A stretch of 64,000 nucleotides of DNA from Variovorax sp. TBS-050B (GTDB taxonomy: Bacteria; Pseudomonadota; Gammaproteobacteria; Burkholderiales; Burkholderiaceae_C). The notes under the pieces were generated by a model. The model searched no databases. It was not told where the DNA came from and was given only the letters and a program-made list of their open reading frames with translations. Of the stretch, positions 17,581 to 27,630 are shown one piece after another. The stretch lies in assembly GCF_029893635.1 (NCBI RefSeq), contig NZ_JARXYR010000002.1, positions 1,029,001 to 1,093,000 of the forward strand. The letters are read 5' to 3'. A program made the position numbers and the translations under genes. Within the stretch, counting starts at the first letter, position 1. Each line of letters begins with the position of its first letter.

Positions 17581-17675
17581 AGGCGCCGAGGATCCGGCTT
17601 TGTCGGTCCTCTGGCGCCGCCCCCGGACGGGGGTTGGCGAAGCGACACGAAGTGCGCGCAGCCTGGGGGCGAACC
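17581..17675 (-). repeat. Dispersed 3'-UTR repeat, copy after fusA
   Basis: Read on the minus strand the element starts right after the fusA stop codon. It shares with the copy at 48697 an identical 30-base block, which includes GCCCCCAGGCTGCGCGCACT and TTCGTGTCGCT. It continues through a C-run/G-run hairpin (CCCCCGTCCGGGGG) to a diverged AAAGCCGGATCCTCGG end. See copies at 43050, 48697 and 60609. Confidence 0.8.
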
Positions 17676-19776
17676 TTATTTGGCGCGGGCGGCCACGATG
17701 GCTTCGGCGACGTTACGGGGAGCTTCGGCGTAGTGCTTGAACTCCATCGTGTACGTGGCACGGCCTTGCGACATCGAACGCAGCGTGGTCGAGTAGCCGA
17801 ACATTTCCGACAGCGGCACTTCGGCCTTGATGGCCTTGCCGCCACCGACCATGTCGTCCATGCCCTGCACCATGCCGCGGCGGGACGAGAGGTCGCCCAT
17901 CACGTTGCCGGCGTAGTCTTCGGGCGTCTCGACTTCCACGGCCATCATCGGCTCGAGGATCACGGGGTTGGCCTTGCGGGCGCCTTCCTTGAAGCCGAAG
18001 ATGGCGGCCATCTTGAACGCCATTTCGTTCGAGTCCACGTCGTGGTACGAACCGAAGTGCAGCGTGACCTTGACGTCCACGACGGGGTAGCCCGCCAGCA
18101 CGCCCTGGCCCAGGGCCTCCACGATGCCCTTCTCGACCGCGGGGATGTATTCGCGCGGAACCACACCGCCCTTGATGGCGTCGACGAACTCGAAGCCCTT
18201 GCCGGCTTCCTGGGGTTCGATCTTGAGCACCACGTGGCCGTACTGGCCCTTGCCGCCCGACTGGCGGACGAACTTGCCTTCGGCTTCCTCGACGGTCTTG
18301 CGGATCGTCTCGCGGTAGGCCACCTGCGGCTTGCCGACGTTGGCTTCCACGCCGAACTCGCGCTTCATGCGGTCCACGATGATTTCGAGGTGCAGTTCGC
18401 CCATGCCGCCGATGATGGTCTGGCCCGATTCCTCGTCGGTGTTGACGCGGAACGAGGGGTCTTCCTGCGCCAGGCGGCCCAGGGCGATACCCATCTTTTC
18501 CTGGTCGGCCTTGCTCTTCGGCTCCACGGCCTGGCGGATCACCGGCTCGGGGAAGTGCATGCGCTCGAGCGTGACGACGGCTTCGGGATCGCACAGCGTC
18601 TCGCCGGTGGTCACGTCCTTCAGGCCCACGCAGGCGGCGATGTCGCCGGCGCGGATTTCGCTGACTTCCTCGCGGTTGTTGGCGTGCATCTGCACGATAC
18701 GGCCGATGCGCTCCTTCTTGCCGCGCACCGGGTTGTAGACGCTGTCGCCCTTCGAGAGCACGCCCGAATAGACGCGCACGAAGGTCAGCTGGCCCACGAA
18801 CGGGTCGGTCATCAGCTTGAACGCGAGGGCCGAGAACTTCTCGTTGTCGTCGGCCTTGCGGGTCGTGGGCTGGTCGTCTTCCGACACGCCGGCCACCGGC
18901 GGGATGTCGAGCGGCGACGGCATGTATTCGACGACGGCGTCGAGCATGGCCTGCACGCCCTTGTTCTTGAAGGCCGAGCCGCACAGCATCGGCTGGATCT
19001 CGCCGGCGATGGTGCGCTGGCGGATGGCCTTCTTGATTTCTTCCTCGGACAGCTCGCCGCCTTCGAGATACTTGTTCATCAGCTCTTCGCTCGCTTCGGC
19101 AGCGGCTTCGACGAGCTTCTCGCGGTATTCGTTGCAGACGTCGACCAGGTTGGCCGGGATGTCGCCGTACTGGAAGGTGACGCCCTTGTCCTCGTCCCAG
19201 ATGATCGCCTTCATCTTCACGAGGTCGACGATGCCCTGGAAGTGCTCTTCGGCGCCGATCGGGATCTGGATCACGACGGGGTTGGCCTTCAGGCGGTCGA
19301 TCATCATCTGGCGCACGCGCAGGAAGTCGGCGCCGGTGCGGTCCATCTTGTTCACGAACGCGAGGCGCGGAACCTTGTACTTGTTGGCCTGGCGCCAGAC
19401 GGTTTCCGACTGGGGCTGCACGCCGCCCACGGCGTCGTACACCATGACCGCGCCGTCGAGCACGCGCATCGAGCGTTCGACTTCAATCGTGAAGTCCACG
19501 TGGCCCGGGGGTGTCGATGATGTTGATGCGGTGTTCGTCGAACTTGCCGGCCATGCCCTTCCAGAAGCAGGTGGTGGCGGCGGAGGTGATCGTGATGCCA
19601 CGCTCCTGCTCTTGCTCCATCCAGTCCATCGTGGCGGCGCCATCGTGCACTTCACCGATCTTGTGGTTCACACCGGTGTAGAACAGGATGCGCTCGGTCG
19701 TCGTGGTCTTGCCGGCGTCGATGTGCGCCGAAATACCGATGTTGCGGTAGCGCTCGATGGGGGTCTTGCGGGACAT
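17676..19776 (-). CDS. fusA: Elongation factor G, with one extra base in the sequence (frameshift at 19507-19511)
   Basis: EF-G, the translocation GTPase. The first segment [20 protein letters not shown] has the P-loop [15 protein letters not shown] and ends at NIIDTPG. The rest resumes in another frame at [17 protein letters not shown] and runs to the normal C-terminus ([11 protein letters not shown]). The break is a run of five G on the plus strand at 19507-19511 where four are expected (ACC-CCG-GGC-CAC). Removing one base restores a 699-residue protein of normal length. Since fusA is essential and the rest of the sequence is perfectly conserved, a sequencing error is far more likely than a pseudogene. 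It lies between rpsG and tuf. Confidence 0.95.
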
Positions 19777-19872
19777 GATTTACTTTCGGGTTAAATGCGT
19801 TGAGCGCTGGGCCCCGGGTCCGGCCTTTGCAGCCCGACACCCGACGCCCAACGCCCAAGCGAAGTTTGATTC

Positions 19873-20346
19873 TTAGAAGCGGAAGTGGCTGAACGCCCGG
19901 TTGGCTTCTGCCATGCGGTGCACTTCGTCACGCTTCTTCATGGCGCCGCCACGGCCTTCGGTGGCTTCCATCAGCTCGTTGGCCAGACGCAGGGCCATCG
20001 ACTTCTCGCCGCGCTTGCGGGCGGCTTCCTTGATCCAGCGCATCGAGAGCGCCAGGCGTCGAACCGGGCGCACTTCGACCGGCACCTGGTAGTTGGCACC
20101 GCCGACGCGGCGCGACTTGACTTCGACCATCGGCTTCACGTTGTTGATGGCAACGGTGAAGGCCTCGAGCGGGTCCTTGTCGGGGTTCTTCTTTTCGATG
20201 AAGTCGAGTGCACCGTAGATGATGCGCTCGGCCACAGCCTTCTTGCCGCCTTCCATGATCACGTTCATGAATTTGGACAGCTCGACATTGCCGTACTTGG
20301 GATCCGGCAGGATTTCACGTTTGGGGACTTCGCGACGACGTGGCAT
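19873..20346 (-). CDS. rpsG: 30S ribosomal protein S7
   Basis: S7 of 157 residues: [19 protein letters not shown] start, [16 protein letters not shown], and [14 protein letters not shown] at the end. It nucleates 30S head assembly and, in E. coli, regulates the str operon. The 149-base rpsL-rpsG gap is larger than usual and could hold a regulatory fold; a GGTACCGGAAGCGGTGCC-type imperfect repeat lies about 30 bases before the start. Confidence 0.98.
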   Translation of the reverse strand: MPRRREVPKREILPDPKYGNVELSKFMNVIMEGGKKAVAERIIYGALDFIEKKNPDKDPLEAFTVAINNVKPMVEVKSRRVGGANYQVPVEVRPVRRLALSMRWIKEAARKRGEKSMALRLANELMEATEGRGGAMKKRDEVHRMAEANRAFSHFRF

Positions 20347-20495
20347 TTTTCTAACCTCTTTGCTTCAGTTGGCACCGCTTCCGGTACCGCGAGAGCCATT
20401 TCGAACTCTCACTTACTCGACCCGACCTTGGGTCACTACGTCCGATGTGCCCGCCAAGGCCACCGAACACCGTTTGTTTTTTACGACAGGAAGGC

Positions 20496-20873
20496 TTAAG
20501 CCTTCTTGGGACGCTTCGCGCCGTACTTGGAACGCGACTGCTTGCGGTCTTTCACGCCTTGCAGGTCGAGCGAGCCGCGCACGATGTGGTAGCGAACACC
20601 GGGCAGGTCCTTGACACGACCGCCGCGAACCAGCACGACGCTGTGTTCCTGGAGGTTGTGGCCTTCACCGCCGATGTAGGAAATGACTTCGAAGCCGTTG
20701 GTCAGGCGGACCTTGGCAACCTTGCGAAGTGCCGAGTTCGGCTTCTTGGGCGTCGTGGTGTAGACGCGGGTGCAGACACCGCGGCGCTGCGGCGAGTTCT
20801 GCATGGCAGGGCTCTTCGAATTGATCTTTTCGACCGTTCGACCCTGACGCACCAGTTGATTGATGGTTGGCAT
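20496..20873 (-). CDS. rpsL: 30S ribosomal protein S12
   Basis: S12 of 125 residues: [17 protein letters not shown] start, [19 protein letters not shown] (the Lys43 region of streptomycin resistance, here the sensitive-type Lys) and [16 protein letters not shown]. First gene of the str operon, transcribed from the promoter at 21011-21039. The frame stays open far upstream, but the start at 20873 matches S12 homologues. Confidence 0.98.
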   Translation of the reverse strand: MPTINQLVRQGRTVEKINSKSPAMQNSPQRRGVCTRVYTTTPKKPNSALRKVAKVRLTNGFEVISYIGGEGHNLQEHSVVLVRGGRVKDLPGVRYHIVRGSLDLQGVKDRKQSRSKYGAKRPKKA

Positions 20874-21010
20874 GAATGAATAAGTCCCAAAACGAGAAAC
20901 TGCCCCGGCCCGACCCGAACTTTTTGCTCTGGATCGCCCTTGTCGTGACGCAAGGAAGCCGGGAGATGACGAAAACGTGAAACCCTTCGGAAAATTCCGA
21001 AAAGCCCGCG

Positions 21011-21039
21011 AGTATAGCAGTCGGTCCCGCCCACTGCAA
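21011..21039 (-). promoter_or_regulatory. sigma-70 promoter of the rpsL-rpsG-fusA-tuf-rpsJ operon
   Basis: On the minus strand: TTGCAG (21039-21034), exactly 17 bases, then TATACT (21016-21011). A transcript starting near 21004 would have a leader of about 130 bases before rpsL. The position between the carboxypeptidase gene and rpsL fits an operon promoter. Confidence 0.75.
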
Positions 21040-21085
21040 ATACGGCGGCGAAAGCGGCGGGGCCCCGCCCCGCGACGCCGCTCGC

Positions 21086-22256
21086 CTACTTGATCCAGAG
21101 CCGCACGGCGTCCCAGGCGCGGCCCAGGACACCCGCCTGCTCGACGCCCTCGAGCGCCACCAGCGGCACCTCCGCCAGCGGCTGGTCGTCCAGCGTGACC
21201 TTGAGCGAACCGACCGGCTGGTACTTGGTGAACGGCGCGACCAGCGGCTCGGGGCGGGCCACCTGCGACTTGATCTTGTTCGCGGTGCCGGCCGGCACCG
21301 CCACCACGATGGGCTCCGGCCGACCCAGCTTGAGCGTGTTGACCTTGCCCTTCCAGACCGCCGGCGTGGCCGCGGGCTGGCCGGCGTCGAACAGCCGCAC
21401 CGCGTCGTAGGCGGTGTAGCCCCAGTTCAGCAGCTTCTGCGACTCGTTCGCGCGCACGGTCTCGCCCGAGGCGCCGAGCACGATCGACAGCAGCCGGCGC
21501 CCGCCGGGTCAGGTTCGGAAAATCGCGCTTCGCGGTGGCGATCATGCAGTAGCCGGCCGCGTCGGTGTGACCCGTCTTCAGGCCGTCGACGGTCGGGTCG
21601 CGGAACAGCAGCAGGTTGCGGTTGGTGTCGTTGGTCGAAGGGGTGCCCGGATAGCGGTACTTCTTGATCGCGTAGTACTTGGCCTCTTCGGGGAAGTCGC
21701 GGACCAGCCGCGTCGCCAGGATGCTCAGGTCGCGCGCCGTGGTGGTGTGGCCGGGCGCGGTCAGGCCTTCGGGGTTCTTGTAGGTGGTGTTCTTCATGCC
21801 CAGCGCCTTGGCCTGGGCGTTCATCATCTCGACGAAGTGCTCCACGGTGCCGCCGACGCCTTCGGCCAGCGCCACGGTGGCGTCGTTGCCCGACTGCACG
21901 ATCACGCCCTTGATCAGGTCCTCGACCGGCACCTGCATCTTCGGGTCGATGAACATGCGCGAACCGGGCATCTTCCAGGCGCGCTGGCTGACGGGCAGGG
22001 TCTGGGTCAGCGTGATCTTCTTGGCCCGCAGCGCGTCGAACACCACGTAGGCCGCCATCAGCTTGGTCAGCGAGGCCGGCTCGACCGGGCTGTCGATGTC
22101 CTTCTGCGCGAGGATCTGGTTGGCCGTGACGTCGAGCAGCAGGTAGCTGCGCGCGGCGATTTCGGGCGGCGCCGGCACCTGGGCGGCGGCGGTCAGGCCG
22201 ACCGAGGCCAAGGCGACGAAGACCAGCGCACGGAACGCGTCGAGAAAACGATTCAT
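21086..22256 (-). CDS. dacA: D-alanyl-D-alanine carboxypeptidase (PBP5 type), one extra base at 21506-21508
   Basis: A periplasmic penicillin-binding protein that trims pentapeptide side chains. After the signal peptide (cleaved after TAAAQ) come SLTK (Ser62, Lys65), SGND and [14 protein letters not shown], the three active-site motifs in order. The second part ([20 protein letters not shown] ... [12 protein letters not shown]) is the C-terminal PBP5 domain. It appears in another frame because of one extra base in the CCC/GGG run at 21506-21508. Correcting it gives 389 residues, normal for the family; the conserved [14 protein letters not shown] then reads through. Likely a sequencing error. 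The C-terminus [10 protein letters not shown] is an amphipathic membrane anchor. Confidence 0.92.
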
Positions 22257-22297
22257 GGGAAAGATAGGAAAGAAACGAGAACAAGCCCGGCGGGCTT

Positions 22298-22936
22298 TCA
22301 TGCGGCGTCCGCGCGCAGATGGCGGACGACCAGGCTCTTGAGCAGCGGCAATTGTCCGTGAAAGAAATGGCCGCCCCCGGGGACAACCGTGACAGGAAGT
22401 GACTGCGGCCGCGCCCAGTCCATCACGGCCGCGAGCGGCACGGTGTCGTCGGCCTCGCCGTGGATCACGAGCGTGCGCTCGTGCGCCTCGGCCGGCAGCG
22501 CGGGCACCGTGAAGCGCGCTGCGGCGGTTCCGACGAGCACCAGCTGGCGGATGTCGCGCGCGGCCCAGAGCTTCTCGGCGGCGCTGCTCGCCACGAAGGC
22601 GCCGAACGAGAACCCCGCGATCGCGAGCGGCCCCTCGGGCGCCAGCTGGCGCACGACCTCGAGCATGTCCTCGCACTCGCCGCGGCCCTCGTCGTGCGCG
22701 CCCTCGCTCGCACCGACGCCGCGGAAGTTGAAGCGCACGGCCGTCCAGCCGCAGGCGACGAAGGCGCGCGCCAGCGTCTGCACCACCTTGTTGTCCATGG
22801 TGCCGCCGAAGAGCGGATGCGGATGGGCGATCACCGCGATGCCGCGCGCGGCCGATGCCTCGGCGGGCCGGTCACGCTGCACCTCGATCGCGCCTGCGGC
22901 GCCCTGGAGACGGATCTTTTCTGTCTGTGAATTCAT
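22298..22936 (-). CDS. Alpha/beta-hydrolase of the dienelactone-hydrolase-like esterase group
   Basis: A 212-residue cytosolic hydrolase. The oxyanion region is [17 protein letters not shown], the nucleophile elbow is GFSFGA, the acid lies in [12 protein letters not shown] and the catalytic His in [12 protein letters not shown]. The [14 protein letters not shown] pattern is typical of a small bacterial subfamily with no assigned substrate. It is followed by a ferredoxin gene in the upstream direction (72 bases away), but no functional link is evident. Confidence 0.88.
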   Translation of the reverse strand: MNSQTEKIRLQGAAGAIEVQRDRPAEASAARGIAVIAHPHPLFGGTMDNKVVQTLARAFVACGWTAVRFNFRGVGASEGAHDEGRGECEDMLEVVRQLAPEGPLAIAGFSFGAFVASSAAEKLWAARDIRQLVLVGTAAARFTVPALPAEAHERTLVIHGEADDTVPLAAVMDWARPQSLPVTVVPGGGHFFHGQLPLLKSLVVRHLRADAA

Positions 22937-23008
22937 GATGCGAAGAATCGGGCGTTCGGATGTCGGCCGCCCGGGTGCACGGTACGAGCGCGGGACTTCC
23001 GCAAAAGT

Positions 23009-23362
23009 TCAGCGGCCCACATCGGGCGGCAGCACGAGGCGGTCGACCACCTTGCCCTGCTTCAGGTGCGAGTCCACGATCTCGTCGATGTCGTCCGCAT
23101 CGACGAAGGTGTACCAGACGGCCTCCGGGTACACCACCGCCACCGGGCCGCCCGCGCAGCGGTCGAGGCAGCCGGCCTTGTTGACCCGCACCTTGCCCTG
23201 TCCCGCGAGCCCCGCTTCCTTGACCTTGGCCTTGCACCGGTCGAAACCCGCCTGCGCGTTGTGCAGGGCACAGCTGTCTTCCCCGCTCTTGCGTTCGTTG
23301 AGACAGAAGAAGATGTGGCGCTCGTAGTAGCCGCGCGGCGCGTCGGGAGTGGAACTGGGCAT
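23009..23362 (-). CDS. Thioredoxin-like [2Fe-2S] ferredoxin
   Basis: A 117-residue protein with the four-cysteine arrangement of thioredoxin-fold [2Fe-2S] ferredoxins: the first Cys in HIFFCLNERKSG, the second in EDSCALHN, and two in NKAGCLDRCAGGP, followed by VVYPEAVWYTFVD. These proteins are NuoE-related electron carriers. It lies between the hydrolase and VanZ genes on the same strand; its partner cannot be told from context. Confidence 0.9.
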   Translation of the reverse strand: MPSSTPDAPRGYYERHIFFCLNERKSGEDSCALHNAQAGFDRCKAKVKEAGLAGQGKVRVNKAGCLDRCAGGPVAVVYPEAVWYTFVDADDIDEIVDSHLKQGKVVDRLVLPPDVGR

Positions 23363-23386
23363 CCGCGGATTTTAGTGACGCCGCCT

Positions 23387-24511
23387 TCAACGCGCCGGGA
23401 CGGCCGCGGGCGTCCGGCGCGACAGCACGGCCACGACATAAGCCAGGACCGCGAACGGCCAGAGCCAGCCGAGCCACTGCGCCAGCCCGTGAAAGCGGAT
23501 GAAGCGCCCCTGCTCCCAGGTGGCCAGCGTCTGCGCGAAGTAGGCGCTTTCGGGCGCCTGGTTCAGCAGGCTCAGCTGCACCACCAGGCTCACCAGCAGC
23601 AGCGCCGCGCAGAGCCGGCGCGGCGCCCCGAGCAGCAGCACGCCGGCCACCAGCGCCGCCGCGATGCCGATCTGCACCGGCAGGCCGAGCCAGGCCCAGG
23701 CGTGCTCGGGCCCGTAGCTCAGGGCGGCCGACAGCGCCGAGGCGCCGACGCCCGCCAGCAGCGTGAGCGGCAGCAGCACGGCGCGGCGCACCACCGTGCG
23801 GGTCACCAGAAAGGCCAGCAGGCAGGGCACCAGCGCCCCGAGCATCACGCACAGCAGTTCGACCGCCGGCACCAGCGGCTCCAGTTCGAACTGGCGCAGC
23901 GGCATCCAGTCAATGAAGGGCGTGTCGAGCAGCCATTCCGCGATCGCGACCTCGAGCCGCTCGAACACCTGGCCGAGCCCGAAGGTCACTGCGGCCGGGA
24001 ACAGCAGCGCCGGCGGCCAGAGCGCCAGCAGCACCAGCGCGCCGCGGGCGTCGTCGACGAACCACTGCGAGCGCGTGCGGCCCCAGTGCGCCACCGCGCC
24101 GATGCGCTCCAGCCCCGCCGCGAGCAGCGCGCCGAGCAGCGCGCCCGCGGTGTTGAGCCCGAGGTCGACATTCGACGGGATGCGCGCCGGCAAATAGCTC
24201 TGCAGCGTTTCCATCGCGAACGCCACCGCCGCCCCGGCCACCGTGGCGCGCAGCACGGCGCCCCAGACGCGGGTCTCCGCATGCGTGCGCAGCACCGCGA
24301 GCGCACACAGGAAGCCGAAGGGCACGTAGCCCGCCACGTTGACGGCGAAGTCGAAGCCGGTCCAGTACTTGGGCCAGGGCGCCCAGAGGTAGGACCACGG
24401 CGCGATGCCCTGGTCGCGCCAGTCGGCGAACGGGTACAGGCTGGCGTAGACGATGAGCGCCGCATAGGCGAGCGCCAGCGGCAGGGCGGCGGATTTGTGC
24501 GGCTTCTCCAC
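23387..24511 (-). CDS. VanZ-family polytopic membrane protein
   Basis: About 374 residues with roughly nine hydrophobic helices. The N-terminal half has the VanZ pattern: ALIVYASLYPFADWR, NVAGYVPFGFLCALAVL, ETLQSYLPARIPSNVDLGLN and GALLGALLAAG. The C-terminal half is an extra set of helices of unknown role. No ATG fits; the GTG at 24511 (V-EKPHKSAALPLAL) is 15 bases after the hemJ stop and gives the right N-terminus. VanZ-like proteins may affect glycopeptide susceptibility or cell-surface lipids, but function in this lineage is unknown. Confidence 0.82.
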   Translation of the reverse strand: MEKPHKSAALPLALAYAALIVYASLYPFADWRDQGIAPWSYLWAPWPKYWTGFDFAVNVAGYVPFGFLCALAVLRTHAETRVWGAVLRATVAGAAVAFAMETLQSYLPARIPSNVDLGLNTAGALLGALLAAGLERIGAVAHWGRTRSQWFVDDARGALVLLALWPPALLFPAAVTFGLGQVFERLEVAIAEWLLDTPFIDWMPLRQFELEPLVPAVELLCVMLGALVPCLLAFLVTRTVVRRAVLLPLTLLAGVGASALSAALSYGPEHAWAWLGLPVQIGIAAALVAGVLLLGAPRRLCAALLLVSLVVQLSLLNQAPESAYFAQTLATWEQGRFIRFHGLAQWLGWLWPFAVLAYVVAVLSRRTPAAVPAR

Positions 24512-24525
24512 CGTCGCGACCGCGC

Positions 24526-24954
24526 TCAGAACGGCTTGACCACCACCAGCACCACGATGCCCAGCAGCAGCAGGACCGGAAGTTCGTTGAACCAGCGGTA
24601 CCACCGGTCGCTGCGCCGGTTGCCGCCGGCCGCAAAGCGGCGCAGCAGCACGCCGCAGCCGTGGTGATAGCCGATCACCACCAGCACCAGCGCGAGCTTG
24701 GCATGCATCCAGCCATTGCCCGGGCCGCGACCGATGCCGTAGCCCAGCCACAGCCAGAGGCCGAAGCCGATGGCCGGCACGGCGAGGAAGGTGGTGAACC
24801 GGAGCAGCTTGCGCGCCATCAGAAGCAAGCGCTCGCGTTCAGCGACCGATTCGGGCGGCACCATCGCCAGGTTGACGAAGATCCGCGGAAGGTAGAACAA
24901 GCCCGCGAACCAGCTGGCAATGAAGACGATGTGGAACGATTTGACCCAGAGCAT
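24526..24954 (-). CDS. hemJ: Protoporphyrinogen oxidase HemJ (CopD-like small membrane protein)
   Basis: A 142-residue protein with four transmembrane helices. The N-terminus MLWVKSFHIVFIASWFAGLFYLP and the internal GNGWMHAKLALVLVVIGYHHG match the HemJ family, including the His residues expected to ligate haem. HemJ oxidises protoporphyrinogen IX to protoporphyrin IX in bacteria that lack HemG and HemY. The neighbour across the gap is hemB, another haem-biosynthesis gene, which strengthens the call. The VanZ-like gene follows 15 bases downstream and may be co-transcribed. Confidence 0.88.
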   Translation of the reverse strand: MLWVKSFHIVFIASWFAGLFYLPRIFVNLAMVPPESVAERERLLLMARKLLRFTTFLAVPAIGFGLWLWLGYGIGRGPGNGWMHAKLALVLVVIGYHHGCGVLLRRFAAGGNRRSDRWYRWFNELPVLLLLGIVVLVVVKPF

Positions 24955-25021
24955 GGGGTCAGTTTAGTGGTCCGGCAGGGCTCCCCCCTGACCTGGGCGC
25001 CACGGCGCGGATGCGCCGGGC

Positions 25022-25124
25022 AAAAAAAAGCCCGACGTCTTCACGCCGGGCTGGGAAGCCCTTTTGCTGTCACACATCAAGGCACCCGCTCAGGGAGGAA
25101 AAGCGGGGAGCGGCAAGCCGCCCA
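25022..25124 (-). ncRNA. Candidate small RNA between hemJ and hemB
   Basis: In the 337-base divergent gap between hemJ and hemB the minus strand has a near-consensus promoter (25130-25158) followed, about 75 bases on, by a textbook intrinsic terminator: AGCCCGGCGT (25052-25043), loop GAAG, ACGTCGGGCT (25038-25029) and eight T. The single mismatch leaves a stable 10-bp stem. No open reading frame of note lies between them. A terminator upstream of the hemJ start codon makes sense only if a short transcript ends there. The product would be about 100 bases, with a GGCGGC/GCCGCT hairpin at its 5' end. An alternative is an attenuated hemJ leader that reads through under some condition. No Rfam family was recognised; the rest of the gap (25159-25291) holds hemB upstream sequence only. 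Confidence 0.6.
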
Positions 25125-25129
25125 CGGAG

Positions 25130-25158
25130 AATTTAACAAAGACAAATCAAGGTTTCAA
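25130..25158 (-). promoter_or_regulatory. sigma-70 promoter for the candidate sRNA
   Basis: Minus strand: TTGAAA (25158-25153), 17 bases, TAAATT (25135-25130). Start expected near 25124. It could also drive hemJ if the terminator at 25022-25052 is leaky. Confidence 0.65.
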
Positions 25159-25180
25159 GCAAGAAGCCCACTTTCTTTGA

Positions 25181-26308
<1,128 letters not shown>

Positions 26309-26378
26309 CGGTTCTTGCACCCGGCAGCCGCCTGCCGGGGACCGAAGAAAGACAACGAGAGACGAGAGAGGCCGCCCC

Positions 26379-27548
26379 ATGCGCATCTTCGAAATCAACG
26401 GCTCGCAGGTCAGCGAGCACAGCGCGCTGGCCCCGCTCGCGCTGCCGGGCGCCTGCGCCGCGTCGGGCTATCTCTGGATCTCGCTCACGCGCGACGAGTT
26501 CCGCGCCTCGCTCGCGGAGGTCCAGCAGATCCTGCAGTCGCTCTGCCTCTCGCAGCTGGTCGACCTGCACGTGGCCGACCTGCTCAACGACCAGCTGCCG
26601 TCGCACTACGACTACACCTCGCAGTACGACGTGCTGGTGTTCCGCCGCCTCGCGAGCGGTCCGACCGCGCCCGCGGCGAACGGCAATGGAAACGGCAACG
26701 GGAGTGCAGGCGAAGCCCCGCTCCCCACGACCCCCTCGCGGCGCGGGCCGCCCGTGCTGCGCCGCGTCGACACGCGGCCCGTGGGCTTCGCGCTGTTCGA
26801 CCGCGTGCTGCTGTCGGTGCACCCCGAGGACGGCGCGGTGCGCGACGCCTTTGCCGCCCGCCTGCTCGCGGCCGCCTCGCCCGACGACCAGGGCGCCCCG
26901 GCGCTCGACGTGCGCGCCATCTCGGCGCGCGTGCCGACCAGCACCGCCGACCTGATGCTGCGCGTGATCAACCAGATCGTCGACCGCTACCTCGACATGC
27001 GCCGCGAGCTCACGCGCCAGCTCGACCACTGGCAGACCGAGCTGATCGATCCGCGCAGCCGCTTCACGAACTGGAGCGCGCTGATGGAAGCCCGGCAGTC
27101 GCTGCACCACCTCGACGAGATCTGCGAGGACCAGCGCGCGGCGATCCAGGACTGGATCGATTCGCTCGAGACGCTGCCCGTGCCCAAGAACGAGGCCGAC
27201 AAGCGCGAGCGCGAGCTGATCATGGTGCGCAGCCGCGACGTGCTGGAGCACATCGAGCGCGTGGTCCACCATGTGCGCCGCCTCGAGCAGAACGCTGAGA
27301 CCGCGGTGCAGATGCATTTCAGCGTCCAGGGCCACCGCGCGAACGACATCATGCGGGTGCTCACGGTGCTGACCGCCATCTTCCTGCCGCTCAACCTGAT
27401 CGCGGGCATCTTCGGCATGAACTTCGAGTTCATCCCGCTGGTGCACAAGGCGGACGGGTTCTGGATCGCGATGCTCGCGATGCTGGTCATCGCGCTGCTG
27501 CTGGTCGTGGTGTTCTGGCGCAAGCGCTACCTCGCCCGCACGCGCTGA
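26379..27548 (+). CDS. corA: CorA-family magnesium/divalent cation transporter
   Basis: A 389-residue CorA. A large acidic/helical cytosolic domain (residues 1-320) precedes two C-terminal transmembrane helices; the first ends in the signature GMN (IAGIFGMNFEFIPL), which forms the selectivity filter. A Gly/Asn repeat (NGNGNGNG) near residue 105 is a flexible insertion in the cytosolic domain. It follows hemB by 70 bases on the same strand and is closed by a hairpin terminator. Confidence 0.94.
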   Translation: MRIFEINGSQVSEHSALAPLALPGACAASGYLWISLTRDEFRASLAEVQQILQSLCLSQLVDLHVADLLNDQLPSHYDYTSQYDVLVFRRLASGPTAPAANGNGNGNGSAGEAPLPTTPSRRGPPVLRRVDTRPVGFALFDRVLLSVHPEDGAVRDAFAARLLAAASPDDQGAPALDVRAISARVPTSTADLMLRVINQIVDRYLDMRRELTRQLDHWQTELIDPRSRFTNWSALMEARQSLHHLDEICEDQRAAIQDWIDSLETLPVPKNEADKRERELIMVRSRDVLEHIERVVHHVRRLEQNAETAVQMHFSVQGHRANDIMRVLTVLTAIFLPLNLIAGIFGMNFEFIPLVHKADGFWIAMLAMLVIALLLVVVFWRKRYLARTR

Positions 27549-27563
27549 CGCGCGCCACGCAAA

Positions 27564-27586
27564 AAGGCCACGCATCGCGTGGCCTT
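27564..27586. terminator. Terminator between corA and the small repeat protein gene
   Basis: A 10-bp stem AAGGCCACGC / GCGTGGCCTT with a 3-base loop between two convergent genes. The A-run before it (27561-27565) gives a T-run on the minus strand. Confidence 0.8.
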
Positions 27587-27630
27587 CGGGGGGTGAGAAC
27601 CGCGAGGGCGCGGTCCTCGCCAGGGTTCGA

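Noticed and set aside
17676..19776. Programmed frameshift in fusA
   Set aside because: No slippery heptamer with a downstream structure is needed to explain it, no EF-G is known to use frameshifting, and the same kind of one-base insertion occurs in three other genes.
25022..25158. 6S RNA or SRP RNA identity for the hemJ-hemB transcript
   Set aside because: The length (about 100 bases) is too short for 6S and the conserved SRP tetraloop and symmetric loop are not visible. I kept only the generic sRNA call.
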